A stretch of 64,000 bases of DNA. Source: CAWVSB01 sp046710535 (GTDB lineage Bacteria; Pseudomonadota; Gammaproteobacteria; Pseudomonadales; CAWVSB01). Where the stretch lies: assembly GCA_046710535.1 (NCBI GenBank), contig JBKEHH010000003.1:251301-315300 (forward strand), given 5' to 3'. The number at the start of each line of letters is the position of its first letter. Position 1 is the first letter of the stretch. The position numbers were made by a program, and so were the translations under genes. This document shows, piece by piece, positions 1 through 9,486 of this stretch. Under the pieces are notes generated by a model. That model had not been told where the DNA came from. It was given only the letters and a program-made list of their open reading frames with translations, and ran no database searches.

Positions 1-391
1 AGTAGTCGAATTACCATGGTGACGACACACCGATAACAAACACTCAAGCAGCAAATCAGTTTCTGAAATCTCAATAGCCATTAAGCTCCATCTCAATTGG
101 TTTTTATTATGCAAAATACAAGTGTTATTTATATCATAGACAGGCCAATAACACAGCATTACAGATTTAAGAAACCACACTAAGTTACTGATAGCAAAAC
201 AAATTTGAACGAGGTCGCAGGCGTGCACTAACAATATTTCGACTGATAAAATTATGCTTCGCAATTATCTCAAACAGTCACGATAAAAAACACTCGAAGT
301 TCAGTCGGCTAGAGCGGCTGCCTCACCAGGAGGTCATGGTAAAATCTAGGGCTGAAAGCAACGGTCATAGAATGCTAATCTTGCTTACTAC
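1..391. other. gene-free stretch upstream of tRNA-Arg
   Basis: No open frame with a convincing start, ribosome-binding site or recognisable product is visible here. At about 300-345 there is a patch reading AGTTCAGTCGGCTAGAGCGG followed by GCTGCC. It resembles the D arm and start of the anticodon arm of a tRNA (tRNA-Asp-like wording), but no matching T arm or acceptor stem follows. It is therefore at most a tRNA relic. The rest is AT-rich sequence in which I see nothing. Confidence 0.4.
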
Positions 392-466
392 GCACCCTTA
401 GCTCAGCTGGATAGAGCGTCGCCCTCCGGAGGCGAAGGCCAGAGGTTCGAACTCTAGGGTGCACCA
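392..466 (+). tRNA. tRNA-Arg (anticodon CCG), T arm two bases short
   Basis: The 7-bp acceptor stem GCACCCT/AGGGTGC, the discriminator A and an encoded CCA end are all present. The D arm is GCTC-AGCTGGATA-GAGC. The anticodon stem is TCGCC/GGCGA with loop CTCCGGA, giving anticodon CCG at 426-428. The wording matches E. coli-type tRNA-Arg(CCG). The T arm is odd: after AGAGG-TTCGAA only CTCT remains before the acceptor strand, so the 3' side of the T stem is two bases short. It can form only a 3-4 bp T stem. This may be a functional variant, a decayed gene or a sequencing indel. No second arginine CCG tRNA is present in the window. Confidence 0.8.
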
Positions 467-1495
467 TTTTACTGAAATCGAACTTAACCTCAACACCCTT
501 TTTGGCGACAGAAATTAGCCTGATTCCTATCTACGATACGTAGCACTCAGAGAGCTTCATCACTTTCTTAAAGCTGAGCCCTACCCTACAATCGCGGTTC
601 GTAAAAACAAGAACCAACAAGCTGTTAATGATTTAAATATTGGACTCGCCGCCACTATAGATTACCTTTTCAGCTATAAGGCATCAGCATAAAATATCTC
701 CATTAAAACAGAAAAATTGAACACTAGGTTTTCTACAAGCAGTCGTATGTTTTTACACTTATGACGCTTTATTTCTATTCGAAAGATTGATGGCCTGTTA
801 GTACTGTAATGCCTACAGCTTTTATCGTCACATCTTTTTTATATTTAGACATCACGAACATAGGCTCACTTTAACCATGCTTAAAATGTAAGAGTGCCGG
901 ATAACATCTAGCCCTAATTATGTAGCCATAGAATGAAATAAGAACACTGCAACATTGGGCTTATTTCCTCCAAACCAATTTAACAAAATAGCTACAAGGC
1001 AATTAAACCAAGCAGCGTTTAGGCAAATAATAGGGTTTTCTTAAGTAAAGCATGCCTTTTTACGAGATGTAATTCCATCATGAATGCATATGCGCCCACG
1101 ACTCTCTATCTGACCACCTCCCCTGCGTTTTCCACCGCAAGGAAACCGATGCTGTGAGCCTGCCTGAGAAGCAACGAGTGTCAACAAATACTGTTTTTGC
1201 GCGCAACATATATCCCAAATTCAATTATAGAATTGGGCCTTCCAACTTGATTAAATGCTTTTGAAAAAAATAAGTTTGATGCTAAATATTCCTCATTTTT
1301 ATTCCTATCAATATATTCGTTACCAAATTATCATGCTCAAAATATCTTCCTGAAATGTTTTAAAAATCCTATTAGTTACCTATATTATCGCAAGGTTTTA
1401 ATGCTGAATCCCGCTTATAACTATTATTATGAGCCTATAAATATTTCTATTTAACGCTCTTATCTCCAATGGACTAGCTCGAGTGGATCAGCGAA
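467..1495. other. about 1 kb without recognisable genes
   Basis: AT-rich sequence with frequent stops on both strands. The only coding-like patch is an open frame without a start codon, about 519-692 on the plus strand (58 codons, stop TAA at 690-692). Its residue mix is protein-like (for example RELHHFLKAEPYP near its start) and it could be the C-terminal relic of a lost gene. I do not recognise the family. The rest, up to the end of the glycosyltransferase gene, shows no promoter, repeat or RNA that I can support. With the odd tRNA just upstream, the region looks like the scar of an old insertion or deletion. Confidence 0.3.
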
Positions 1496-2674
1496 TTATT
1501 CTTTCGCCGCTAGCTTTCGATACAACTTAGCGTAGGACTCGCCAAGTATCCGCCCGGTAAACAATTTTTCATAACGCCGCCTAGCTGCTTGCCCCATCTT
1601 ATGCGCTAGCTCAGGGTCACCATCGAGCTGTAGCATCGCGTGAGCCAACCCACGAGCCGACTGGGCATCAACTTTTATGCCCGTAACTCCGTCTTCATTC
1701 ACGTAGTTAACACCAGTATCAAGCTCCGCGGTAATCAACGGCTTGCAATAAAACATACCTTCCAATAGCGAAACGCCAAAAGCCTCTGATCTAACATATG
1801 ATGGCAATACCATCGCACGACTCAAGCTAATCAAGGCAATCTTATCGTCATCAGTAATTCGCCCCAATAGGCGAACGTTTTGCGCTCCCAACAATTCCTT
1901 TTGCTGCTGGAGATCCTCCCATTCAGACCCTGCGCCAGCAATAACAACATTTAAACCGGATAAAGCCGCCGCCCTGATTAAAACATCTAAGCCTTTGTAA
2001 TAACGTAGTACCCCAATAAAAAAGAAAAATCCCTCTCCTAACTTTTCTCGCCACAAATCTACTACTTCTTTATCGGGCTGCTCCGGAAGGGTATCTTCAG
2101 ACAAGCCAAGGGGAATCACCTCAACTTTTGGTCGATACTTTTGCAATACGGGACTTGAATCAAGATATGCCGGTGACGTTGCTACTATCGCATCAACATC
2201 ACCTAAAAATGCAGCCTTCATAGGCTGATATAACTTAAGTAAAAACTGCTGACGGATAATATCCGAATGGTATGTAACAATCGTTTTTTTTCTAGACCTT
2301 TTAACTAGCATGAAATGTAAAACGTCTTGAAATGGCCAAGGATAGTGATAGTGAACTAGATCAGCCCATTCAATTAATTCTGTTAGTAACTGAAAACCCC
2401 CTTTATAAATATTGCACGATGCAATTTCCATAAGCTCGGGAACTTGGTAGACAGCTATCCCATCCACAGTTATTTTTTTAGCTTCGCCAATACTATTGGA
2501 TGGAACTATAATTCTCGTTTCTATACCAAACTCGATACTACTTATGGCGATTTGGCGGATAACTTCTTCTACCCCGCCTTGAGAGTCCGGGTAAAAGGTC
2601 CTATAAAGCTGAAGAACTTTGATTTTCTCGCCGAAACTCGCTGCAGTTTTTTGATTGCTCACCATAACTTCCAT
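1496..2674 (-). CDS. glycosyltransferase, GT4 family (GT-B fold)
   Basis: The product (392 aa) probably transfers a sugar from a nucleotide-sugar donor onto a growing surface polysaccharide on the cytoplasmic face of the inner membrane. The N-terminal half carries a glycine-rich acceptor-domain start (RTFYPDSQGGVEEVIRQ). The C-terminal half has the GT4 donor-site signature with two glutamates seven residues apart (SEAFGVSLLEG). It is last in the rmlBACD-GT2-GT4 series and overlaps the preceding gene by 16 bp, or 7 bp if Met4 is the start, so it is probably translationally coupled. The sugar and linkage cannot be read from sequence. A role in rhamnose-containing O-antigen or exopolysaccharide is inferred from the neighbours. 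Confidence 0.85.
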   Translation of the reverse strand: MEVMVSNQKTAASFGEKIKVLQLYRTFYPDSQGGVEEVIRQIAISSIEFGIETRIIVPSNSIGEAKKITVDGIAVYQVPELMEIASCNIYKGGFQLLTELIEWADLVHYHYPWPFQDVLHFMLVKRSRKKTIVTYHSDIIRQQFLLKLYQPMKAAFLGDVDAIVATSPAYLDSSPVLQKYRPKVEVIPLGLSEDTLPEQPDKEVVDLWREKLGEGFFFFIGVLRYYKGLDVLIRAAALSGLNVVIAGAGSEWEDLQQQKELLGAQNVRLLGRITDDDKIALISLSRAMVLPSYVRSEAFGVSLLEGMFYCKPLITAELDTGVNYVNEDGVTGIKVDAQSARGLAHAMLQLDGDPELAHKMGQAARRRYEKLFTGRILGESYAKLYRKLAAKE

Positions 2675-3489
2675 CCATAACGACGGAAAAATTTTACAGC
2701 TGAAATAGTAAATAACAAGTGATGCTTTAGACTTTTATTACCCGTATGGCCTCCCATATGAGTGATCCTAACTTCTGGTACATAGGCTATTTTGGCATAT
2801 TGTGAAGTACGGATAGAAAAGTCAAAGTCTTCAAAATATACAAAAAAGTAATCATCAAACCCATGCAGCTTTTGGAACAAATACGTTCTTATTAGCAGAA
2901 AACACCCTCCTGCCAACTGCACATCCTTATTAGCACCGCCGCGAAGATGGACGCATCTATAGCGTGCCAATCTCTTAGAAAACCATTTAGATAATATTGG
3001 AACTTCAACATAGCGAAGGAGCAAGGTAAAATAATCAGGATAAGTTTTAATTACATGGGCGAACTCGAAAGCGGTACCCATTATTCTCGGAGAGACCATA
3101 CCGACATCGTTATTTTTTTCCAAATATTCTATGGCTCGACATAAAGCATATTGTTCTAGCATAACGTCAGGGTTTACAACAAGATGGAATTCAGAATCTA
3201 GCTTATCCAAAACCAAGTTATTCCCGTGGCCAAATCCCAAGTTTTTGGAGGCTCTGACTATATGAATAGAAAGATAATCCGTGTTAAAAAAAGCATAACA
3301 AAGTATTTCTAAACGCCAGAAATAGTCGTCATCCTCACTATTATCAACTATAAAATATTCACATCTATACCCGTGCTCAGAAAAAAGCTTGGCCGCAGCA
3401 GCCTCTAATGACAATAGTAGCGGCCTAATCAGGGCTAAATCTGAAAAATATGTAACAGTTACCGCCGAAACTTTTCTGCCCTGCATCAC
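2659..3489 (-). CDS. glycosyltransferase, GT2 family, rhamnosyltransferase-like
   Basis: This 276-aa protein has the GT-A layout of WbbL-type rhamnosyltransferases. It starts with a VSAVTVTYFSD strand, has an NPDVML segment as the DXD-like nucleotide-sugar site, an AGGCFLLIR stretch, and an EDFDFSIR acidic motif followed by HMGGHTGNKS. It lies 235 bp after rmlD, which makes the dTDP-rhamnose donor, so transfer of rhamnose onto a polysaccharide or lipid carrier is the likely job. That is inference from family and context. The 3490-3724 gap upstream shows no gene. Its stop region overlaps the start of the next glycosyltransferase. Confidence 0.83.
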   Translation of the reverse strand: MMQGRKVSAVTVTYFSDLALIRPLLLSLEAAAAKLFSEHGYRCEYFIVDNSEDDDYFWRLEILCYAFFNTDYLSIHIVRASKNLGFGHGNNLVLDKLDSEFHLVVNPDVMLEQYALCRAIEYLEKNNDVGMVSPRIMGTAFEFAHVIKTYPDYFTLLLRYVEVPILSKWFSKRLARYRCVHLRGGANKDVQLAGGCFLLIRTYLFQKLHGFDDYFFVYFEDFDFSIRTSQYAKIAYVPEVRITHMGGHTGNKSLKHHLLFTISAVKFFRRYGWKLW

Positions 3490-3724
3490 TAATCAAACCT
3501 ATTTTTTAGAGAAACTGTAACCATATGATAGTAGCAGCCTAAATAAGCTAACACGACGCAATAATTATACTTTTGCCAGCTCTCACCAACTACCTTATCG
3601 TTTTTAACTCTTATTAAGCAGTAACATTTCCTCTGAACAAAACTCCATTATGAAGAGGCTATGAAAAACCACTCGAAAAATAAGCTAATGGCAAAAGATT
3701 CAGCACCGACTAAGCTATAGCCTA

Positions 3725-4606
3725 TTATGCATGACTAACGCGATGCAGCAGTTCATCAAGGTCTATCTGCCAATGTTGTATAGGGAATATCGATTTTTCC
3801 CCCGCAGAAAGCTTGGAGTTTTGAGGACGCTTTACTGGCGTTGGAAAGCCCGAAGACGGAATAGGATTTAGCGCTGGGCTATGATCTGTCACACCAAAAT
3901 GAGCCGCTCTAGAAAAAATGCGTTGCGCAAACTCATACCAAGTTACTCCAGGGCTAGACTCCAAATGAAACGATCCATAAAAGCTATCTTGATTTAAGAT
4001 ATACCTAAGTATCTCTCGAGCAATTGCTGTTGCGGAAGTTGGCGCCCCAAACTGATCATCTACAACATTTAATTCATCACGCTCTTTCGCTAATCGAAGC
4101 ATCGTCTTAACAAAATTATTGCCATGGAGGCCAAATACCCAGCTCACTCGAAGGATAATATGCTTATCCCAGGTTGCCCTAAGCACTTCCTCTCCAGCGT
4201 ATTTCGAGGCGCCATAAACTCCAATTGGATTAGGAATGTCAGATTCCAAATAGGCGGATTCTTTGGTTCCATCAAACACATAATCTGTAGATATATGTAT
4301 TAATGGAATATTTTGAGCCTTACAAGCAAATGCTAAATTTTCTACGCCGTCACGGTTAACCGCATAAGCAAGATCAATCTCATCTTCAGCCTTATCGACT
4401 GCAGTATAAGCTGCAGCATTAATAACAACCGTGGGCTTATTTTCTAACACAGCCTGTAACACTGCACTTCGATCGGTGATATCAAGCTCTGCCGACCCAA
4501 CGCTGACAGCATCAAGCCCTTGCTGCTCAGCCTGCTCAACTAGCTCTCGCCCGACTTGGCCATTTTTACCAATAATAAATATTCTTTGAGGCCTACTATC
4601 GCTCAC
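3725..4606 (-). CDS. rmlD: dTDP-4-dehydrorhamnose reductase
   Basis: RmlD does the last step of dTDP-L-rhamnose synthesis, the NAD(P)H-dependent reduction of dTDP-4-dehydro-L-rhamnose. The 293-aa protein starts with a Rossmann motif (GKNGQVGRELV) and has the short-chain dehydrogenase catalytic YGASKYAGE (YxxxK) and the STDYVFDG segment. Its length is typical. Its start overlaps the rmlC stop by 4 bp, so the two are translationally coupled. Confidence 0.95.
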   Translation of the reverse strand: MSDSRPQRIFIIGKNGQVGRELVEQAEQQGLDAVSVGSAELDITDRSAVLQAVLENKPTVVINAAAYTAVDKAEDEIDLAYAVNRDGVENLAFACKAQNIPLIHISTDYVFDGTKESAYLESDIPNPIGVYGASKYAGEEVLRATWDKHIILRVSWVFGLHGNNFVKTMLRLAKERDELNVVDDQFGAPTSATAIAREILRYILNQDSFYGSFHLESSPGVTWYEFAQRIFSRAAHFGVTDHSPALNPIPSSGFPTPVKRPQNSKLSAGEKSIFPIQHWQIDLDELLHRVSHA

Positions 4607-5145
4607 GCAAATACCTCTGCGTTCGTCAATGTTTTAGCAGCTGCATCTTTAGCAGACAATTCTGGAACACCATCTAGCGGCCACTGAATATTTAACTCAA
4701 GGTCGCTCCATAAGAGGGACCGATCATGCTCAGGCGCATAATATTCAGTGCATTTGTAAACGAACTCAGCCATATCACTCAGCACTAAAAAACCATGAGC
4801 AAACCCCGGCGGCACCCAAAATATTTTCTTATTTTCTGCAGAGAGATGAATACCGACATGCTTGCCAAATGTTGGCGAGCTTTTACGTAGGTCTACCGCC
4901 ACATCATATACCTCACCGGTGGTAACTCGCACTAGCTTTCCTTGCGGCTGTCGAATTTGATAATGTAAGCCGCGCAACACGCCTTTTGATGACGAGCTGT
5001 GATTATCTTGCACAAAGTGCACATTCAAACCAAGATCATCAAACTGAGACTGGCGGAATGTTTCCACAAAAAAACCTCTTTCATCGCCAAAAACCTTGGG
5101 CTCTAAGATTTTCACATCTGGTATGGCGGTATCAATAATATTCAT
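4603..5145 (-). CDS. rmlC: dTDP-4-dehydrorhamnose 3,5-epimerase
   Basis: RmlC epimerises dTDP-4-dehydro-6-deoxy-glucose at C3 and C5. The 180-aa cupin protein shows the family signatures FGDERGFFVETFRQ, the active-site histidine region RGLHYQ, and the conserved WVPPGFAHGFLVLS. Length is normal. The ATG overlaps the rmlA stop by one base, giving a tightly packed operon with coupled translation. Confidence 0.96.
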   Translation of the reverse strand: MNIIDTAIPDVKILEPKVFGDERGFFVETFRQSQFDDLGLNVHFVQDNHSSSSKGVLRGLHYQIRQPQGKLVRVTTGEVYDVAVDLRKSSPTFGKHVGIHLSAENKKIFWVPPGFAHGFLVLSDMAEFVYKCTEYYAPEHDRSLLWSDLELNIQWPLDGVPELSAKDAAAKTLTNAEVFA

Positions 5146-6020
5146 TAAAACAACTTCTCTTCAATGACATTTAATAAATATTCACCATAACCACTTTTAC
5201 GCAGTGGCTCAGCTAATTCACGCAGTTGCTGCCGATTAATATAACCCATGCGATAGGCTATTTCTTCAGGGCAGGCTATTTTTAGCCCTTGGCGCTGCTC
5301 TATAGTTTGAATAAACTGGCTAGCGGCAAGTAAATTATCATGGGTTCCAGTATCAAGCCACGCCGCACCGCGTCCGAGCAACTCTACTTCAAGTTCTCCG
5401 ATTTCTAAGTATGCTCTATTAACATCGGTAATTTCTAATTCCCCACGCGCCGACGGCTTAATATTTTTCGCGATTTCAACAACGCGGTTATCATAAAAAT
5501 ATAGGCCGGTAACCGCGTAGTTTGATTTTGGCTGTGCCGGCTTTTCTTCGATAGATAGTACTTTGCCGCCTTCACCAAACTCAACTACGCCGTATGCTCT
5601 GGCATCACTAACATGATAGCCAAATACGGTTGCACCCCTGTCCTTAGCTGCCGCCTTTAACAACGACGCTGGGAGACTATGAGAGTAGAAAATATTATCG
5701 CCTAAAACGAGGGCAACGCTGTCATCACCAATAAAGTCTTCGCCCAGAATAAAAGCTTGCGCTAAGCCATCAGGCGAAGGCTGTACTTTATATTCAAGCG
5801 TTATCCCTAGCTCTTTGCCGTCGCCTAATAATTCTTTAAAGGCGGGCAGATCTCGCGGCGTAGAAATAACCAAAATTTCAGTAATACCCGCAAGCATTAG
5901 CGTGCTCAAGGGGTAATAAATCATTGGTTTGTCGTAAATAGGGAGAATCTGTTTACTCACCGACTTAGTTAGCGGATATAAGCGCGTACCAGAACCGCCA
6001 GCTAAAATTATTCCCTTCAT
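5145..6020 (-). CDS. rmlA: glucose-1-phosphate thymidylyltransferase
   Basis: RmlA makes dTDP-glucose from dTTP and glucose-1-phosphate and is normally feedback-inhibited by dTDP-rhamnose. The protein begins MKGIILAGGSGTRLYPLT, the nucleotide-binding signature, and contains KPMIYYPLS, LVLGDNIFY and an EEKP segment. I place the start at the ATG ending at 6020, giving 291 aa, the family length. The open frame continues 20 codons upstream, but that part lies inside rmlB and is not conserved. Start and rmlB stop share one base. Confidence 0.96.
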   Translation of the reverse strand: MKGIILAGGSGTRLYPLTKSVSKQILPIYDKPMIYYPLSTLMLAGITEILVISTPRDLPAFKELLGDGKELGITLEYKVQPSPDGLAQAFILGEDFIGDDSVALVLGDNIFYSHSLPASLLKAAAKDRGATVFGYHVSDARAYGVVEFGEGGKVLSIEEKPAQPKSNYAVTGLYFYDNRVVEIAKNIKPSARGELEITDVNRAYLEIGELEVELLGRGAAWLDTGTHDNLLAASQFIQTIEQRQGLKIACPEEIAYRMGYINRQQLRELAEPLRKSGYGEYLLNVIEEKLF

Positions 6021-7096
6021 TAATCCAACTCTCCTATTCGCTCTAACTGATAGCTTCCATCCAAAACATTCTGCCACCACTGTTCATTGGCTAAATACCA
6101 TTGTACTGTTTTTCGAATACCCGATTCGAAAGTCTCAACTGGCGCCCAACCAAGCTCTCGCTGCATTTTACTGGCGTCTATTGCATAACGCAGGTCATGT
6201 CCTGGGCGGTCTTTAACGTATTCGATCAAAGCCTCAAACCCGCCCGCCTTGCCACCTTGCAAGGAGTTCCGGTTATTTGCTGCCAGCTCTTCTAAAATTT
6301 GACAGATGGTTTTGACAACCTCTATATTCTGTCGCTCATTATGGCCGCCTATATTGTAGGTTTCGCCAATAGTGCCCTGCTCTAAAACGACGACTAACGC
6401 GCGGGCATGATCTTCAACATAGAGCCAATCTCTGATTTGGTCGCCCTTACCATAAATAGGCAAAGGCTTGCCATGCAGCGCATTGATAATGATATGCGGG
6501 ACTAATTTCTCTGGAAAATGATAAGGACCATAGTTATTTGAGCAGTTAGTCACCAATACCGGCAACCCATAGGTTCGCTGCCACGCTCTCACTAAATGGT
6601 CAGAGCTGGCCTTACTGGCGGAATACGGAGAGCTTGGTGCATAGGGCGTTTGTTCGGTAAACAAACCGTCGTCTTCTAAGTCGCCATACACTTCATCGGT
6701 GGATATGTGATGGAAGCGGAATAACGCTTTACGGTCTTCAGCAAGCGACTCATAGTAAGACCTAGCACACTCCAACAGATTAAAGGTACCAATAATATTG
6801 GTCTCAACGAATTTAGCAGGCCCGTTAATAGAGCGGTCGACATGAGACTCAGCAGCTAAATGCATAATGGCATCCGGCTGATAGCCTGCAAATAACTCGG
6901 TAATTGCTGCCTTGTCGCAAATATCTGCCTTAACAAACTGATAGCGCTCAGATTGGTCAATTGAAGATAGCGATGCGAGGTTTCCCGCATAAGTTAAGTT
7001 ATCAACGTTAACAATTGAATGCTCAGTGTTATCGATAACATGCCTGACAACGGCTGAGCCAATGAATCCTGCCCCTCCTGTCACTAATATTTTCAT
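6020..7096 (-). CDS. rmlB: dTDP-glucose 4,6-dehydratase
   Basis: RmlB converts dTDP-glucose to dTDP-4-dehydro-6-deoxy-glucose with bound NAD+. The 358-aa protein has the N-terminal GGAGFIGS dinucleotide motif, HLAAESHVDRSI, STDEVYGDL and the catalytic YSASKASSDHL (YxxxK). I choose the ATG at 7096 because AAGGG sits just upstream as ribosome-binding site. The GTG four codons earlier would place that signal inside the gene. It is first in rmlBACD, so the operon promoter should lie in 7097-7286, shared with divergent hisC. Confidence 0.96.
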   Translation of the reverse strand: MKILVTGGAGFIGSAVVRHVIDNTEHSIVNVDNLTYAGNLASLSSIDQSERYQFVKADICDKAAITELFAGYQPDAIMHLAAESHVDRSINGPAKFVETNIIGTFNLLECARSYYESLAEDRKALFRFHHISTDEVYGDLEDDGLFTEQTPYAPSSPYSASKASSDHLVRAWQRTYGLPVLVTNCSNNYGPYHFPEKLVPHIIINALHGKPLPIYGKGDQIRDWLYVEDHARALVVVLEQGTIGETYNIGGHNERQNIEVVKTICQILEELAANNRNSLQGGKAGGFEALIEYVKDRPGHDLRYAIDASKMQRELGWAPVETFESGIRKTVQWYLANEQWWQNVLDGSYQLERIGELD

Positions 7097-7286
7097 AATT
7101 CCCTTCACGCCACTTAATCAGAATCAGAAACTTGCCTCTATCAGCAAATAAACTGCCTATAAACGCTGTGTAGGATAGCGGAATTTGAACGGCAACGGTA
7201 CCGAGATTAGCCGCTAGGCTTAATTATTAGTTACCCCGCGCGTTACTCCTAGCGTAGAATACGGAGCTATTCTCAATGAGGTAAAT

Positions 7287-8339
7287 ATGAGCAAATACTG
7301 GTCCGACAGCATTAAGCAACTTCACCCCTATACTCCTGGAGAGCAAGTCAGTGGCCGTAATATTATTAAGCTCAACACCAATGAAAGCCCATATCCGCCC
7401 TCTCCTGCAGTGGCCGCAGCGCTGGAAAACCTGGATGCGCGAAGCTTAAAACTTTACCCCGACCCCTTAGCCTTGGGCCTTCGCTCATCGCTGGCTGCTA
7501 ATTTTAATGTAACGCCAACTCAGGTATTTGTGGGCAACGGCTCAGACGATGTATTAGCCATGGCTTTTATGGCTTTTTTTCGCGGTAAAACTATTCAATT
7601 CGCTGAGCTAACCTACTCCTTTTATCCTGTTTGGTGTGATTTGTTTAATATTGATTACGTCAACACGCCAATGACTGAAGACTATGGTATTGATACCTCA
7701 GTGCTGGCAATGGAAAACGGCGGCGTCATTATTACTAATCCAAATGCACCCACTGGAAAGTTAACCCCACTAGCCACTATTAGCGACTTAGCTGCTAGAA
7801 GCAGCGGTTCCGTAGTAATTGTTGACGAGGCTTATATAGATTTTGGCGGCGATTCTGCCGTGTCTCTGATTGCTAAACATGACAATATTTTAGTCGCACA
7901 AACCTTCTCAAAGTCACGCTCATTGGCTGGACTAAGACTGGGCTATGCGATTGGCCACCCAGACTTAATTGAGGGTTTAGTGCGAGTTAAGGATTCCTTT
8001 AATTCATACCCCATTGATACTGTTGCCCTTGCCTGCGGCAAAGCCGCCATAGAAGATAAAGAATATTTTGCAGCGACCTGCAATAAGGTTATAGCCTCAA
8101 GAGAAATACTAACAACCGGGCTTGAATTACTTGGTTTTTCGGTGATCCCGTCTAGTGCAAATTTTGTTTTTGCTCAACACCAAAGCAAAGCAGCAAAAGT
8201 TTTGTATCAACAGCTTAAAGATAACGATATTTTGGTGCGCTACTTCGACAAGCCAAAAATAGATAATTTTTTGCGTATTACTGTTGGCACTGATGCTGAA
8301 ATTGGCGTACTACTAAACACCTTAAAAACTATTATTTAA
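7287..8339 (+). CDS. hisC: histidinol-phosphate aminotransferase
   Basis: This PLP-dependent class I/II aminotransferase (350 aa) matches HisC, which converts imidazole-acetol phosphate to histidinol phosphate in histidine synthesis. Evidence is the N-terminal NTNESPYPPSP substrate-binding motif, NPNAPTG, DEAYIDF, and the PLP-lysine motif TFSKSRSLAGLRLGY. A GAGGT ribosome-binding site precedes the ATG. It stands alone, away from other his genes, and is a second-copy type in many gammaproteobacteria, so a related amino-acid substrate is possible. It overlaps the convergent LysR gene by 8 bp. Confidence 0.88.
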   Translation: MSKYWSDSIKQLHPYTPGEQVSGRNIIKLNTNESPYPPSPAVAAALENLDARSLKLYPDPLALGLRSSLAANFNVTPTQVFVGNGSDDVLAMAFMAFFRGKTIQFAELTYSFYPVWCDLFNIDYVNTPMTEDYGIDTSVLAMENGGVIITNPNAPTGKLTPLATISDLAARSSGSVVIVDEAYIDFGGDSAVSLIAKHDNILVAQTFSKSRSLAGLRLGYAIGHPDLIEGLVRVKDSFNSYPIDTVALACGKAAIEDKEYFAATCNKVIASREILTTGLELLGFSVIPSSANFVFAQHQSKAAKVLYQQLKDNDILVRYFDKPKIDNFLRITVGTDAEIGVLLNTLKTII

Positions 8340-9240
8340 CTGTTGCGATGTCTTTCGCTTCGCCCAACCACTTGGTTAAAAAGTCGATGAACACTTTGGC
8401 CCGCATGGTTAGTCTATCTGCTGGCGCGGTTACTAAATAAGTTATCTCAGGCAAAGGCACCGCCACATTACTTAAGCTAATCAGCGTCCCAGCTTCTAGA
8501 TCTCGTGCGACCTCCAACCGATCAGCCAGCGCTACGCCAAAGCCTTCGCGCGCAGCAGCTAGGGTTTGATAGGCTTCCTGCATATATAAATTAGAACTAC
8601 CACGGTGCTCTTCGATGCCCTGACTAGCAAACCATTCACGCCAAGAATCGTGACGGTCTTGCAGCAGTGCCATTTGTAATAAATCTCGCTCTCCTTTAAT
8701 CGCGGGATAACGTTGTAATAATTTAGGGCTAGCAACCGGAAATTGTTTTTCTCGGTATAATTTACTGCTCGGCCACGCCGGTTCTATCGGCTTGCCGTAG
8801 CATAGGGCCACATCAAAGTCCGAATTGAGTACTTTTTGCTGCGGTGAAATATTACGCAGGCTAATATCAATTTCTGGATAACTATTTGCAAACTCACCAA
8901 CTAATCGCACTAGCCAATTCATTGCAATAGAAGGCGTCGCATCAATAATCAAGCTGCCCGTCATCGAATCAGGATTAAGGAAATAAGTGCTCTCGCTAAT
9001 GCTATCCAAAGCATCTTGCACCGTTTTGAACAACCTTTGTCCGCCAGCAGTTAGCTCAATACGATTATGTACTCGATCAAATAGTAATACGCCAAGTTGC
9101 TGCTCTAACAACTTAACCTGCCTACTGACCGCGCCATGGGTAACACCAAGTTCTTGGGCAGCTCGGCGCATATGTAAATGCCTAGCGACGGCTTCAAAAG
9201 CTCGCATTGCATTTAAGGGTAGCTGCCTACGCTGTAACAT
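8332..9240 (-). CDS. LysR-family regulator, GcvA-like
   Basis: The 302-aa protein has the LysR helix-turn-helix at residues 8-67 (MRAFEAVARHLHMRRAAQEL, then GAVSRQVKLLEQQLG) and a C-terminal periplasmic-binding-type effector domain. The wording is that of the GcvA/AmpR subgroup. It is transcribed away from the aminotransferase and aldehyde dehydrogenase genes across a 216-246 bp gap. By the usual LysR arrangement it may control them. The effector is unknown. Confidence 0.88.
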   Translation of the reverse strand: MLQRRQLPLNAMRAFEAVARHLHMRRAAQELGVTHGAVSRQVKLLEQQLGVLLFDRVHNRIELTAGGQRLFKTVQDALDSISESTYFLNPDSMTGSLIIDATPSIAMNWLVRLVGEFANSYPEIDISLRNISPQQKVLNSDFDVALCYGKPIEPAWPSSKLYREKQFPVASPKLLQRYPAIKGERDLLQMALLQDRHDSWREWFASQGIEEHRGSSNLYMQEAYQTLAAAREGFGVALADRLEVARDLEAGTLISLSNVAVPLPEITYLVTAPADRLTMRAKVFIDFLTKWLGEAKDIATVK

Positions 9241-9486
9241 GTTTTCTCTGGTTAAATTAACTGGCCAATACGGTCTAAATATATCGATTGCGGTGACTTA
9301 ATCAACCATTAAACTGCTATTTCACTAAATAGTGGAGCACTGAGGAGCTACCGTGACACTGGAGATGACTCACGGTAGAACCAGTAGCAAATTACGCCGC
9401 AGAAGAAGCACGCTTTAGACGATTACACCGATATTAAATATATATGCATAGACGGCATGACCAGTGAAACGCCAGCGGAGAAAACC

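Noticed and set aside
1496..7096. Complete O-antigen locus
   Set aside because: Only rml genes and two glycosyltransferases are present; no flippase, polymerase or ligase is visible in the window.
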